NCBI GenBank assembly: GCA_959604355.1
Contig: CAUHAO010000032.1
Coordinates: 1 to 13,791 of the forward strand
Direction: 5' to 3'
From: an uncultured Eubacteriales bacterium
GTDB lineage: Bacteria; Bacillota; Clostridia; Oscillospirales; UBA644
Length of the DNA stretch: 13,791 nucleotides
The translations under genes and the position numbers were made by a program. Of this stretch, positions 1 to 5,868 are shown piece after piece (positions within the stretch are counted from its first letter, which is position 1; each line of letters starts with the position of its first letter). The notes below the pieces were generated by a model that saw only the letters and a program-made list of their open reading frames with translations, was not told the origin of the DNA and did no database searches.

Positions 1-22
1 CAGCAATCGCGGACGCTGTCCG
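1..22. repeat. 22-bp terminal direct repeat, left copy
   Basis: The first 22 bases are identical to the last 22 (13770-13791). Bases 9-23 form a hairpin, GCGGAC-GCT-GTCCGC. Exact identity ending at both window edges is typical of a circular or self-overlapping contig, or of an assembly that stopped in a repeat; the sequence alone does not decide. The identity is directly visible, its cause is inferred. Confidence 0.9.
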
Positions 23-61
23 CCGCGCCCTGCGCGTTTCTGCTCTATTGACGGCCGCGCA
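9..61 (+). other. GC-rich structured stretch with two stem-loops
   Basis: Two stems lie in a row: GCGGAC (9-14) with GTCCGC (18-23), and TGCGCG (31-36) with CGCGCA (56-61). A third, terminator-like stem begins at 59. The base composition is much GC-richer than the flanking DNA. No ORF with a ribosome binding site is seen. It could be the body of a small structured RNA if transcription enters from the left, or a REP-like repeat. Confidence 0.4.
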
Positions 62-90
62 AAAATGCCCTTGCGAGCAAGCATTTTTGC
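59..90 (+). terminator. Terminator-like hairpin, perfect 10-bp arms
   Basis: GCAAAAATGC (59-68) pairs perfectly with GCATTTTTGC (81-90). The 12-nt loop contains a further TTGC/GCAA pair. The T-run lies within the 3' arm rather than after it, so termination strength is uncertain. It closes the GC-rich stretch and directly precedes the next promoter. Confidence 0.5.
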
Positions 91-93
91 TTA

Positions 94-102
94 TGGTATA
101 AT
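94..102 (+). promoter_or_regulatory. Extended -10 promoter of the cys leader
   Basis: TGGTATAAT (94-102) is a perfect extended -10 element. No good -35 hexamer is seen 17 bp upstream, as is common for extended -10 promoters. Transcription would start near 109, leaving a leader of about 37 nt before the small ORF at 146. It is the only convincing promoter seen ahead of cysK. Confidence 0.6.
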
Positions 103-145
103 ACGATTGACCTGACGGAGAGGTGTTTGAAAGGAGGACCGCGTC

Positions 146-343
146 ATGAAGAAGTTCGATTCCGCAAAAGCAACGATGGATACTATGTGTATGTGCGCTT
201 GGCACTTCTGCATGACTTTTTACGTCTTTTTCCGATATATCTTCCATATAAAAGGTGAATCTTTATTTTGCATTGCCTGTATGTATAATGATTCAGTTGT
301 TTCTAATCGGAAGACTTATCAACGTCTTCCAGTTTATTTTTAA
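146..343 (+). CDS. Cys/Met-rich small ORF, candidate cysteine attenuation leader peptide
   Basis: A 65-codon ORF starts 9 nt after a perfect AAGGAGG (130-136), the strongest Shine-Dalgarno in this half of the window. Residues 14-23 read MCMCAWHFCM, so Cys codons fall at 15, 17 and 22 (nt 188-211), with two more at 42 and 45. It resembles no protein family I know. It lies between an extended -10 promoter and a terminator hairpin (309-330) that falls inside the ORF, and a sulfur-enzyme relic and cysK follow. My inference is a cis-acting leader whose translation senses charged tRNA-Cys (or Met). The caveat is that classical leader peptides stop before the terminator, whereas this frame runs through it. 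It could instead be a small membrane-associated peptide. Confidence 0.5.
   Translation: MKKFDSAKATMDTMCMCAWHFCMTFYVFFRYIFHIKGESLFCIACMYNDSVVSNRKTYQRLPVYF
309..341 (+). terminator. Intrinsic terminator inside the leader (attenuator candidate)
   Basis: GGAAGAC (309-315), an 8-nt loop and GTCTTCC (324-330) form a perfect 7-bp stem followed by a T-rich run to 341. TCTTCC at 240-245 is complementary to GGAAGA (309-314) and could act as a competing antiterminator arm. A ribosome paused on Cys codons at 188-211 would leave 240-245 free. That geometry fits transcription attenuation upstream of cysK but is untested. Confidence 0.6.
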
Positions 344-357
344 GGTAGGTAAAACTT

Positions 358-481
358 ATGGAAAACTATTTTGAAAAGCTCGTGAGAACCAATTTCCGTT
401 TCGGCCGAATGTGTAGAAGATTTATTACATTATAAAAAATATCACAAAGATAAACTTGAAAGGACAGATAAAAATGAATAA
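358..481 (+). pseudogene. Frameshifted remnant of an unknown gene
   Basis: An ATG at 358 follows AAGGTAGG and gives a 25-codon frame stopping at 433-435. A second frame is open from about 385 to TAA at 479-481 and ends in a charged tail (HKDKLERTDKNE). That second stop overlaps the ATG of the metY relic (474) in the usual ATGA-type coupling of operon genes. This suggests the 3' end of a former upstream gene whose body is lost or frameshifted. I do not recognise the family. The overlap is visible; the decay is inference. Confidence 0.3.
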
Positions 482-611
482 TTGTAAATTTGGAACAATA
501 CAAATACATGCAAGTCAGTACTTGCCCGATTTTGCAACGGATAAAAGAGCGTCACCCGCCGTTGCGGTCGACTCCACCGTAATCACCTGTGTAATCCGAA
601 ATATTGCATAA
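474..611 (+). pseudogene. metY: N-terminal relic of O-acetylhomoserine sulfhydrylase (MetY-like)
   Basis: A 45-codon ORF with a GAAAGGA ribosome binding site (458-464) begins MNNCKFGTIQIHASQYLPDF. Residues 5-29 match the N-terminus of MetY-type Cys/Met-metabolism PLP enzymes, which typically open with a K-F-x-T-x-Q-x-H-A-G-Q motif followed by a D-P-A-T/R-A-x-P stretch. Here the Gly after His-Ala is Ser. Similarity ends around residue 30, and about 390 residues, including the PLP lysine, are missing. The intact enzyme would make homocysteine from O-acetylhomoserine and sulfide, fitting a former sulfur operon with cysK. The family call rests on about 25 residues, so it is tentative. A small cis-regulatory ORF is the alternative. 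Confidence 0.55.
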
Positions 612-620
612 GCAGGTGAT
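582..620 (+). other. Imperfect long hairpin at the end of the metY relic
   Basis: ATCACCTG (582-589) pairs with CAGGTGAT (613-620). Inside, TGTAAT (590-595) can pair with ATTGCA (603-608) with one G-U pair and a TAAG bulge, giving about 14 pairs. There is no adjacent T-run; the nearest starts at about 635. It could be a scar of the deletion, a 5' leader element of cysK, or a weak terminator. Confidence 0.35.
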
Positions 621-682
621 CATATTGTATCGCAACTTTTTTATTGAAATTATATATTTGAAATCTGAAAGGAATTATTATT

Positions 683-1615
683 ATGTCTAACATTTATACA
701 TCTGCTGATCAACTTATAGGAAGAACTCCTCTTTTGGAGCTCACACATATCGAAAAAAAATACGGACTTAATGCGAAAATCGTTGCAAAACTTGAATACT
801 TTAATCCTGCCGGATCCGTTAAGGACAGAATTGCCAAGGCCATGATTGATGACGCGGAGAGCTCCGGAAAGTTAAAACCCGATTCTGTAATCATCGAGCC
901 CACAAGCGGCAACACGGGAATCGGTCTTGCATCTGTGGCGACGGCAAGAGGCTACCGCATTATTCTTACAATGCCCGAAACCATGTCGGTAGAACGCCGT
1001 CAGCTTATTAAGGCGTATGGCGCTGAAATTGTGCTTACTGAGGGCGCAAAGGGTATGAAAGGTGCTATTGCGAAGGCTGAGGAATTGGCAAAGGAAATTC
1101 CGAATAGTTTTATCCCCGGTCAGTTTGTAAACCCAGCCAATCCTACTGCTCACAGAGAGCACACCGGTCCTGAAATTTTTGAGGATACCGACGGTAAGGT
1201 AGATATCTTTGTCGCAGGTGTAGGTACCGGAGGAACCGTAACAGGTGTCGGCGAATTTCTCAAATCCAAGAACCCCGATGTAAAGGTTGTTGCAGTGGAG
1301 CCCGCGACCTCTGCCGTTCTTTCCGCCGGTGTAGCCGGCCCTCATAAGATTCAGGGAATCGGTGCAGGATTTGTACCTGATGTTTTAAACACCAAAGTTT
1401 ATGATGAAATTATTCCCGTTTCAAATGAAGATGCTTTTGCAACAGGCAAACTTATCGGAAAAAGCGAAGGAGTCCTCGTAGGCATCTCCTCCGGTGCCGC
1501 AACTTTTGCAGCGATTGAACTTGCAAAACGTCCCGAAAACGCAGGTAAGACAATCGTAGTTTTGCTTCCCGATACAGGTGACAGATATTTGTCCACACCT
1601 CTCTTTGCAGACTAA
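683..1615 (+). CDS. cysK: Cysteine synthase A (O-acetylserine sulfhydrylase)
   Basis: A cytosolic PLP enzyme that makes L-cysteine from O-acetylserine and sulfide. At 310 residues it has the normal family length. The PLP lysine is K47 in NPAGSVKDR (41-49). The substrate/PLP loop TSGNTG is at 74-79, the phosphate-binding GTGGT at 181-185, and the C-terminal LPDTGDRYLST at 295-305, all intact. The start is supported by AAAGGA (668-673) 9 nt upstream. It is the only intact gene among sulfur/PLP relics (metY-like upstream, pdxS downstream). It ends at its own terminator and is possibly controlled by the Cys-rich leader. The N-terminal LIGRTPLLEL (11-20) and the overall length favour CysK over CysM or cystathionine beta-synthase, although that distinction is not absolute. 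Confidence 0.96.
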   Translation: MSNIYTSADQLIGRTPLLELTHIEKKYGLNAKIVAKLEYFNPAGSVKDRIAKAMIDDAESSGKLKPDSVIIEPTSGNTGIGLASVATARGYRIILTMPETMSVERRQLIKAYGAEIVLTEGAKGMKGAIAKAEELAKEIPNSFIPGQFVNPANPTAHREHTGPEIFEDTDGKVDIFVAGVGTGGTVTGVGEFLKSKNPDVKVVAVEPATSAVLSAGVAGPHKIQGIGAGFVPDVLNTKVYDEIIPVSNEDAFATGKLIGKSEGVLVGISSGAATFAAIELAKRPENAGKTIVVLLPDTGDRYLSTPLFAD

Positions 1616-1624
1616 TTTCGCAAC

Positions 1625-1662
1625 GGCTTCGGTACTTATCTATGTATCGAAGCCTTTTATTC
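1625..1662 (+). terminator. Rho-independent terminator of cysK
   Basis: GGCTTCGGTAC (1625-1635) pairs with GTATCGAAGCC (1644-1654) with one G-T wobble, and a TTTTATT tract follows. It lies 10 bp past the cysK stop codon and separates cysK from the pdxS relic. Confidence 0.85.
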
Positions 1663-1702
1663 ATTAAGAAAAACAGTCATAACACAAACAGGAGAATAAA
1701 TA

Positions 1703-1888
1703 ATGGAAAATCAAAGATATGAACTTAATAAAAATCTGGCGCAAATGCTCAAAGGCGGCGTCATAATGGATGTTACAACCCCGGAGCAAGCAAGAATAGC
1801 AGAAGCGGCAGGTGCGTGCGCAGTTATGGCACTTGAGCGTGAGTTTATTTATTTGATTTTCCGCGTTAAAGATCTATATCGGAAATAG
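1703..1888 (+). pseudogene. pdxS: Truncated pdxS (PLP synthase lyase subunit), N-terminal relic
   Basis: The first 46 codons (1703-1840) match the start of PdxS/SNZ: NKNLAQMLKGG (9-19), IMDVTTPEQARIAEAAGA (21-38) and VMALER (41-46). The ribose-phosphate-binding Asp of the family corresponds to D23. The frame then runs into unrelated sequence and stops at 61 residues, against about 290 in intact PdxS, so the Schiff-base lysines and nearly all of the TIM barrel are gone. An AGGAGAA ribosome binding site (about 1690-1696) remains. PdxS with PdxT makes pyridoxal 5'-phosphate from ribose 5-phosphate, glyceraldehyde 3-phosphate and glutamine. This copy cannot do so. A deletion joined at about 1840 is the simplest explanation. 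Confidence 0.85.
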
Positions 1889-2010
1889 AAATCTTAATCA
1901 TATATCTACAGCTGATACGACGTCCGTTTGTCGTACACGTGGGTGCGCTTATTGAAAGGCATCAACATGATAAATAAATAACATTAACGGTTGAAGGAAG
2001 GCAGAAATGT

Positions 2011-2766
2011 ATGAGTACTGACAATAGAATTGAAATATCCCGTTTTATATATCAGATAGACAATTGTTTCAACCATAATGATATGAAGGCCGCCCGTGAT
2101 TGTATAAAATATTGGGAAAGCGAAGCCCGAAACGTCGGCGATGAACGCGGTTTGTTAACGCTCCTCAATGAAGCGATCGGGTTTTATCGTCGCACTCAAA
2201 AGAAGGGCAAGGCGCTCGATGCTATGCAGGAAAGTCTCGTTTTGGTAGAAAAGCTCGGGCTGGAGGAAAGCCTTTCCGGTTCTACAATTTATATCAATGC
2301 CGCAACCACCCTTTCATTTTTCGGTCAAGAGGAACAGGGATTGCAGCTATATGAAAAAGCGACGCGGTGTTATGAAATTTTAAACAAAACCGAAAGCTAT
2401 GAGTATGCGGCTTTGCTTAATAACAAAGCTGGCACTTTGAATGCCCTGCATAGATATGACGAAGCGGAGGAAGCTTGGCTTCGTGCCGTAAAGATTTTGA
2501 AAAAAATCGGAAATCATGCAGGTGAAATTGCAATATCTCTTGTGATGCTTGCTCATTTGACTTTTGATCGCGATGATACTGCTTATGAAAAAGTGGAAAG
2601 TCTGATTGATGAGGCTTGGGAATATATAAATTCCGACGATCAGCCGAAGGATGGCAACTACGCCTATGTACTCCGAAAATGCGCTCCCTCATTTGACTAT
2701 TTTCAGCGTCCTGAGGAAGCACAGGCAATGCGGGATGTTGCAAAAGAAATATACAGCGGAAATTGA
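2011..2766 (+). CDS. Tetratricopeptide repeat protein of unknown function
   Basis: A 251-residue soluble protein with no signal peptide or membrane segment. It is all-helical with several TPR-like helix pairs. The clearest is about residues 133-167, with A-L-L-N-N-K-A-G at 134-141 and Y-D-E-A-E-E-A-W at 149-156. Others lie around 49-83 and 93-126, and a degenerate pair around 176-208. Such proteins bind peptides or partner proteins, but no partner can be named. The start is supported by GAAGGAAGG (about 1993-2001). A different ATG at 2007 is out of frame and stops at once. There is no obvious promoter in the 122-bp gap after the pdxS relic. It stands alone before the promoter of the helicase gene. 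Confidence 0.85.
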   Translation: MSTDNRIEISRFIYQIDNCFNHNDMKAARDCIKYWESEARNVGDERGLLTLLNEAIGFYRRTQKKGKALDAMQESLVLVEKLGLEESLSGSTIYINAATTLSFFGQEEQGLQLYEKATRCYEILNKTESYEYAALLNNKAGTLNALHRYDEAEEAWLRAVKILKKIGNHAGEIAISLVMLAHLTFDRDDTAYEKVESLIDEAWEYINSDDQPKDGNYAYVLRKCAPSFDYFQRPEEAQAMRDVAKEIYSGN

Positions 2767-2841
2767 GCAAAATGCTGCATTAAGATGCCGAAAATCGGCC
2801 TTGGCAAATTTGAGCCCGACTTTTTTCCCAATCTCAAAAGC

Positions 2842-2874
2842 GAATCTGAGCCGCAGATTCCAAAAAAGAATCTG
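2842..2874. repeat. Overlapping alternative hairpins (two GAATCTG copies)
   Basis: GAATCTG (2842-2848), CAGATTC (2854-2860) and a second GAATCTG (2868-2874) lie in a row, so the middle segment can pair with either neighbour. An A-run (2862-2867) sits in the second loop, which on the minus strand is a T-run. It lies in the 218-bp gap between the TPR and helicase genes. No clear plus-strand terminator is seen here. Confidence 0.5.
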
Positions 2875-2917
2875 ACAAACTTGCACCGCAAAGCGGAGCG
2901 TTCTTTGTTTTCGGGGC

Positions 2918-2946
2918 TTGAAAATCCGACGGAAATGTAGTATACT
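2918..2946 (+). promoter_or_regulatory. Sigma-A promoter of the helicase gene
   Basis: TTGAAA (2918-2923), a 17-bp spacer and TATACT (2941-2946). Transcription would start near 2953, about 32 nt before the ATG at 2985. This is close to the consensus in both boxes. Confidence 0.8.
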
Positions 2947-2984
2947 TAATTCGGATATCAGACAATACGGAAGGACGTGCCGCC

Positions 2985-5384
2985 ATGGACGAAAACAAAC
3001 CGCGCATAAGCATATCCGTGCGCAACATCGTTGAATTCATTCTGCGCCGCGGCGACATCAACTCCGCGGCTCTTTCTCCGCGCTCCGACTTGCAGGAAGG
3101 CTCGCGCACGCACCGCCGCATACAGCGCGCGGAAGAAAAAAAAGGCTTCTACCGCTCCGAAGTGCGACTGTCGCACACCGTGGATATGGGCGACTTGCTG
3201 CTGACGGTTCAGGGCATCGCAGACGGCATAATCGAGACGGAAGAAGGCGTGACGATAGACGAAATAAAAAGCACCTCCGTCGCGCTTGAAGCAATCGACG
3301 AAAACTTCAATTTTCTGCATAAGGCGCAGGCTTGCTTTTACGCGTATTTCTACTGCGTTGACAACGGTATCGACAGAATAACCGTCCGCCTGAGTTACAG
3401 TCATATCAAAACAAAAGAAATCAAATATTTCACATACCCTATGACCCGCGCGGAACTCGAAGAACTTTTCCTCGACGTTGCGCAAAAATACGCGAAATGG
3501 GCACGTCTTTCACTCGAAACGGAACGCCGCGCAAGAGAAACGTCCTCAGCGCTCACATTTCCGTTTGACGCATACAGACAAGGTCAACGTGACCTCTCGG
3601 CATCAGTTTACCGCGCGATAAGAGACCGTCAGATCCTTTTTGCGCAGGCACCCACGGGACTGGGCAAAACGATGTCAACTCTTTTCGCGTCCGTCAAGGC
3701 TTACGGTGAAGGGCTTTGCAGCATCATTTTTTATCTCACCGCGAAAAACCTGACCCGCTCCGTCGCGCAGGACGCAATGGCACTCATGAGCGCCAAAGGT
3801 TTGGGCATGAAAGCCGTAACGATAACGTCGAAAGAAAAGATCTGCCGATATAAAAAAAATTGCACGCCCGAAAAATGTCCTTACGCGGGCGGTCACTACG
3901 ACAGAATAAACGACGCGCTTTACGACATACTTACATCGAAAGACCTTGTCACGACGGACGACGTGACCGCATACGCTGAAAAGCACAAAGTCTGCCCGTT
4001 TGAGCTTTCGCTCGACGTGAGCCTCTTTTCTCATGTCATCATATGTGACTGCAATTACGCTTTTGATCCGCGCGCAAGACTGCGCAGGTTTTTCGACGAC
4101 GACAAGTCGCCGGGCGCGGTATTACTTTGCGATGAGGCGCATAACCTCGTCGAGCGAGGCAGGGAAATGTTTTCAGCCGCGATCTCAAAGCGCTCCGTGC
4201 TCGATGCCGTAAAAGCGCTCAAAACAGTCGCTCCCAAATGCGTAAAACATCTCAAAAAAATCAACAACGCACTCATCGAAGAACGCCGCAAATACGCCGA
4301 AGCGACGGAAGATCTTTTCGACACGGAGGATTTCATTCTCTGCACCGCCGACCAGCGCAAGACGGCGGAGGAAATATACAAACAGGCTTACGGATTCACG
4401 GATGCGTTCTCGGCGTTTCTCGCCGAAGAGGGGCACGACGAAGAGAAAAGTGCAGCCGCACAGCTTTTTTTCGACCTTAACGCGTATATTTCCGTTTACG
4501 AGCAGCTCGACGAAAACTACGAGATATACACGACCGACGGCAATGACCTGATACTGAAATTATTCTGTGTCAATCCCGCGCCGTTTATCGAAAAAATATG
4601 CGATATGTGTCTATGCACGGTGTTTTTCTCGGCGACTCTCCTGCCGCAGCAATATTATATGAAAATGCTTTCGACACATCCCGACGATTGCACCTGCGTG
4701 CGTTTCAGGTCTCCGTTCCCTAAAGGAAATCTCCTTCTCGCGGTATGTCCGTCTGTTTCCACGCGACGAAAAGACCGTTCGACGTCGCTTGACGACGTAT
4801 GCCGAATAATCGCCGCGTCAACGGCGCAAACCGGAAATTATTTTATATTTTTTCCTTCTTTTTCGTACATGAACAGCGTATGCAAAAATTTTTCCGAAAA
4901 ATATGCAGACTCCCGACGCGAAATAATCGTGCAGTCGCCGTCAATGGACGAGGCAGAACGTGAAGCGTTTCTTGAAAAATTCACCGAATCGCCCGACCGT
5001 CCACTTGTCGCATTTGCCGTGACGGGCGGCGTTTTCGCGGAGGGCATCGACCTTGTCGGGACGAGACTTTCGGGCGTCGTCATCGTAGGAGTGGGATTGC
5101 CGAAAATATGCGGCGAACGCGACCTCATACGCGACTTTTACGAGAAAACCGACTCTCAGGGCTATCTTTGCGCTTACGCTTATCCGGGTTTCAACCGTGT
5201 CATGCAGGCGGCGGGACGCGTTATCCGCACCGAGACGGACCGCGGATTTGTCGTGCTTGCGGACGACCGTTTTGTTACGCGCAGTTACACAGACATCTTC
5301 CCTCCCGAGTGGCGCGAACGCACGGTTTTCCGCAATACGGAAGCGCTCAAAACAAAAATTTCTGAATTTTTCAAAGAAAACTGA
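2985..5384 (+). CDS. PD-(D/E)XK nuclease / XPD-DinG-like Fe-S DNA helicase
   Basis: A 799-residue two-part enzyme. Residues 1-175 carry a Cas4/RecB-like nuclease core: H43 in GSRTHRRI, GIAD (77-80, D80) and DEIKS (92-96, E93 and K95). The rest is a superfamily 2 helicase with Walker A APTGLGKT (222-229), DEAH box (383-386), SAT motif III (549-551), GVFAEGIDL (682-690) and QAAGRVIRT motif VI (741-749). Four cysteines between Walker A and the DEAH box (C287, C293, C298, C337) fit the XPD-type 4Fe-4S cluster. The family unwinds DNA in repair; this nuclease-helicase fusion is common in Clostridia but little characterised. The start is supported by GGAAGGA 9 nt upstream and a dedicated promoter. 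All key motifs look intact. It may be loosely cotranscribed with the DUF378 gene 73 bp downstream. Confidence 0.93.
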   Translation: MDENKPRISISVRNIVEFILRRGDINSAALSPRSDLQEGSRTHRRIQRAEEKKGFYRSEVRLSHTVDMGDLLLTVQGIADGIIETEEGVTIDEIKSTSVALEAIDENFNFLHKAQACFYAYFYCVDNGIDRITVRLSYSHIKTKEIKYFTYPMTRAELEELFLDVAQKYAKWARLSLETERRARETSSALTFPFDAYRQGQRDLSASVYRAIRDRQILFAQAPTGLGKTMSTLFASVKAYGEGLCSIIFYLTAKNLTRSVAQDAMALMSAKGLGMKAVTITSKEKICRYKKNCTPEKCPYAGGHYDRINDALYDILTSKDLVTTDDVTAYAEKHKVCPFELSLDVSLFSHVIICDCNYAFDPRARLRRFFDDDKSPGAVLLCDEAHNLVERGREMFSAAISKRSVLDAVKALKTVAPKCVKHLKKINNALIEERRKYAEATEDLFDTEDFILCTADQRKTAEEIYKQAYGFTDAFSAFLAEEGHDEEKSAAAQLFFDLNAYISVYEQLDENYEIYTTDGNDLILKLFCVNPAPFIEKICDMCLCTVFFSATLLPQQYYMKMLSTHPDDCTCVRFRSPFPKGNLLLAVCPSVSTRRKDRSTSLDDVCRIIAASTAQTGNYFIFFPSFSYMNSVCKNFSEKYADSRREIIVQSPSMDEAEREAFLEKFTESPDRPLVAFAVTGGVFAEGIDLVGTRLSGVVIVGVGLPKICGERDLIRDFYEKTDSQGYLCAYAYPGFNRVMQAAGRVIRTETDRGFVVLADDRFVTRSYTDIFPPEWRERTVFRNTEALKTKISEFFKEN

Positions 5385-5418
5385 ATAAAAAGTTCATCAC
5401 GGGGCAATATACCCTTGA

Positions 5419-5435
5419 AAGTCTGAAAAAGACTT
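5419..5435 (+). other. Small hairpin next to the DUF378 ribosome binding site
   Basis: AAGTCT (5419-5424), loop GAAAA, AGACTT (5430-5435). Outer CCTT (5413-5416) can also pair with AAGG (5440-5443), which is part of the AAAGGAG ribosome binding site. The fold could therefore mask translation initiation. The pairing is visible, the regulatory role is speculative. Confidence 0.35.
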
Positions 5436-5457
5436 GATAAAGGAGTAGTGATAAACA

Positions 5458-5676
5458 ATGATGGTCATTGACAGAATAGCCCTCGCACTCGTCATAATCG
5501 GCGCACTCGTATGGGGCGGTATCGGTATATTCGGTTTCAATCTTGTCGCATGGCTTTTCGGCGGCGACACCGCTATAATCAGCCGTATAATATATACCCT
5601 TGTTGGTCTGTCGGGCGTCTGGAGTCTCTCTCTTCTGTTCCGCAGTTGGGATGAGGATCCTGAAAACGCAAGATAA
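5458..5676 (+). CDS. DUF378 (YuzA-type) small membrane protein
   Basis: A 72-residue protein matching the DUF378 pattern: an N-terminal helix about 5-25 with LVIIGALVWGGIG, then FGFNLVAWLFGGDTA (25-39) and a second helix about 41-61 with RIIYTLVGLSG. Two membrane helices are joined by a short loop, with a charged cytoplasmic-looking tail DEDPENAR. The function of DUF378 is unknown. AAAGGAG (5439-5445) lies 12 nt before ATG 5458; an ATG at 5461 would be even further away, so 5458 is preferred. It follows the helicase by 73 bp and ends at a strong terminator, so it may be read from the helicase promoter. Confidence 0.88.
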   Translation: MMVIDRIALALVIIGALVWGGIGIFGFNLVAWLFGGDTAIISRIIYTLVGLSGVWSLSLLFRSWDEDPENAR

Positions 5677-5700
5677 CGTATAGGATGATCCCAAACATTG

Positions 5701-5738
5701 AATGCAAAGCAGAAACCCTCTGCTTTGCATTTGTTTTT
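5701..5738 (+). terminator. Strong rho-independent terminator
   Basis: A perfect 13-bp stem (5701-5713 with 5719-5731) around an AACCC loop, followed by TGTTTTT. It closes the helicase-DUF378 unit and insulates the pgk promoter. Confidence 0.93.
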
Positions 5739-5779
5739 GCACATAGTATGAAAAATTTAGCAAATTTTTTCTGTAACTC

Positions 5780-5808
5780 TTGAAAATAATAAAAATATGG
5801 GTTATTAT
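5780..5808 (+). promoter_or_regulatory. Sigma-A promoter of pgk-tpiA
   Basis: TTGAAA (5780-5785), a 17-bp AT-rich spacer and TATTAT (5803-5808). Predicted start is near 5815, giving a leader of about 54 nt before pgk. An overlapping TTGACT at 5814-5819 has no good -10 partner. Confidence 0.7.
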
Positions 5809-5818
5809 ATTCATTGAC

Positions 5819-5839
5819 TGATAATGTAATTGATTATCA
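5819..5839. promoter_or_regulatory. Inverted repeat operator candidate in the pgk leader
   Basis: TGATAAT (5819-5825) and ATTATCA (5833-5839) form a perfect 7-7-7 dyad just downstream of the predicted start. The half-sites equal those of the Fur-family 7-1-7 box, but the spacer is 7 instead of 1. It could be a repressor site or a weak leader hairpin; no regulator can be assigned. Confidence 0.4.
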
Positions 5840-5868
5840 TACATATATTATTGAAAGGTGAACGACAT

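Noticed and set aside
128..145. GGACCGCG resembling the T-box antiterminator core
   Set aside because: The T-box core is UGGNACCGCG; two positions differ and the upstream leader is only about 25-30 nt from the predicted start, far too short for a T-box. The match is mainly the Shine-Dalgarno plus chance.
103..682. SAM (S-box) riboswitch ahead of metY/cysK
   Set aside because: None of the conserved S-box segments or the expected four-way junction pairings could be found.
2651..2891. Short open frames across the TPR-helicase gap on both strands
   Set aside because: They overlap the TPR gene end or simple hairpin sequence and lack ribosome binding sites.
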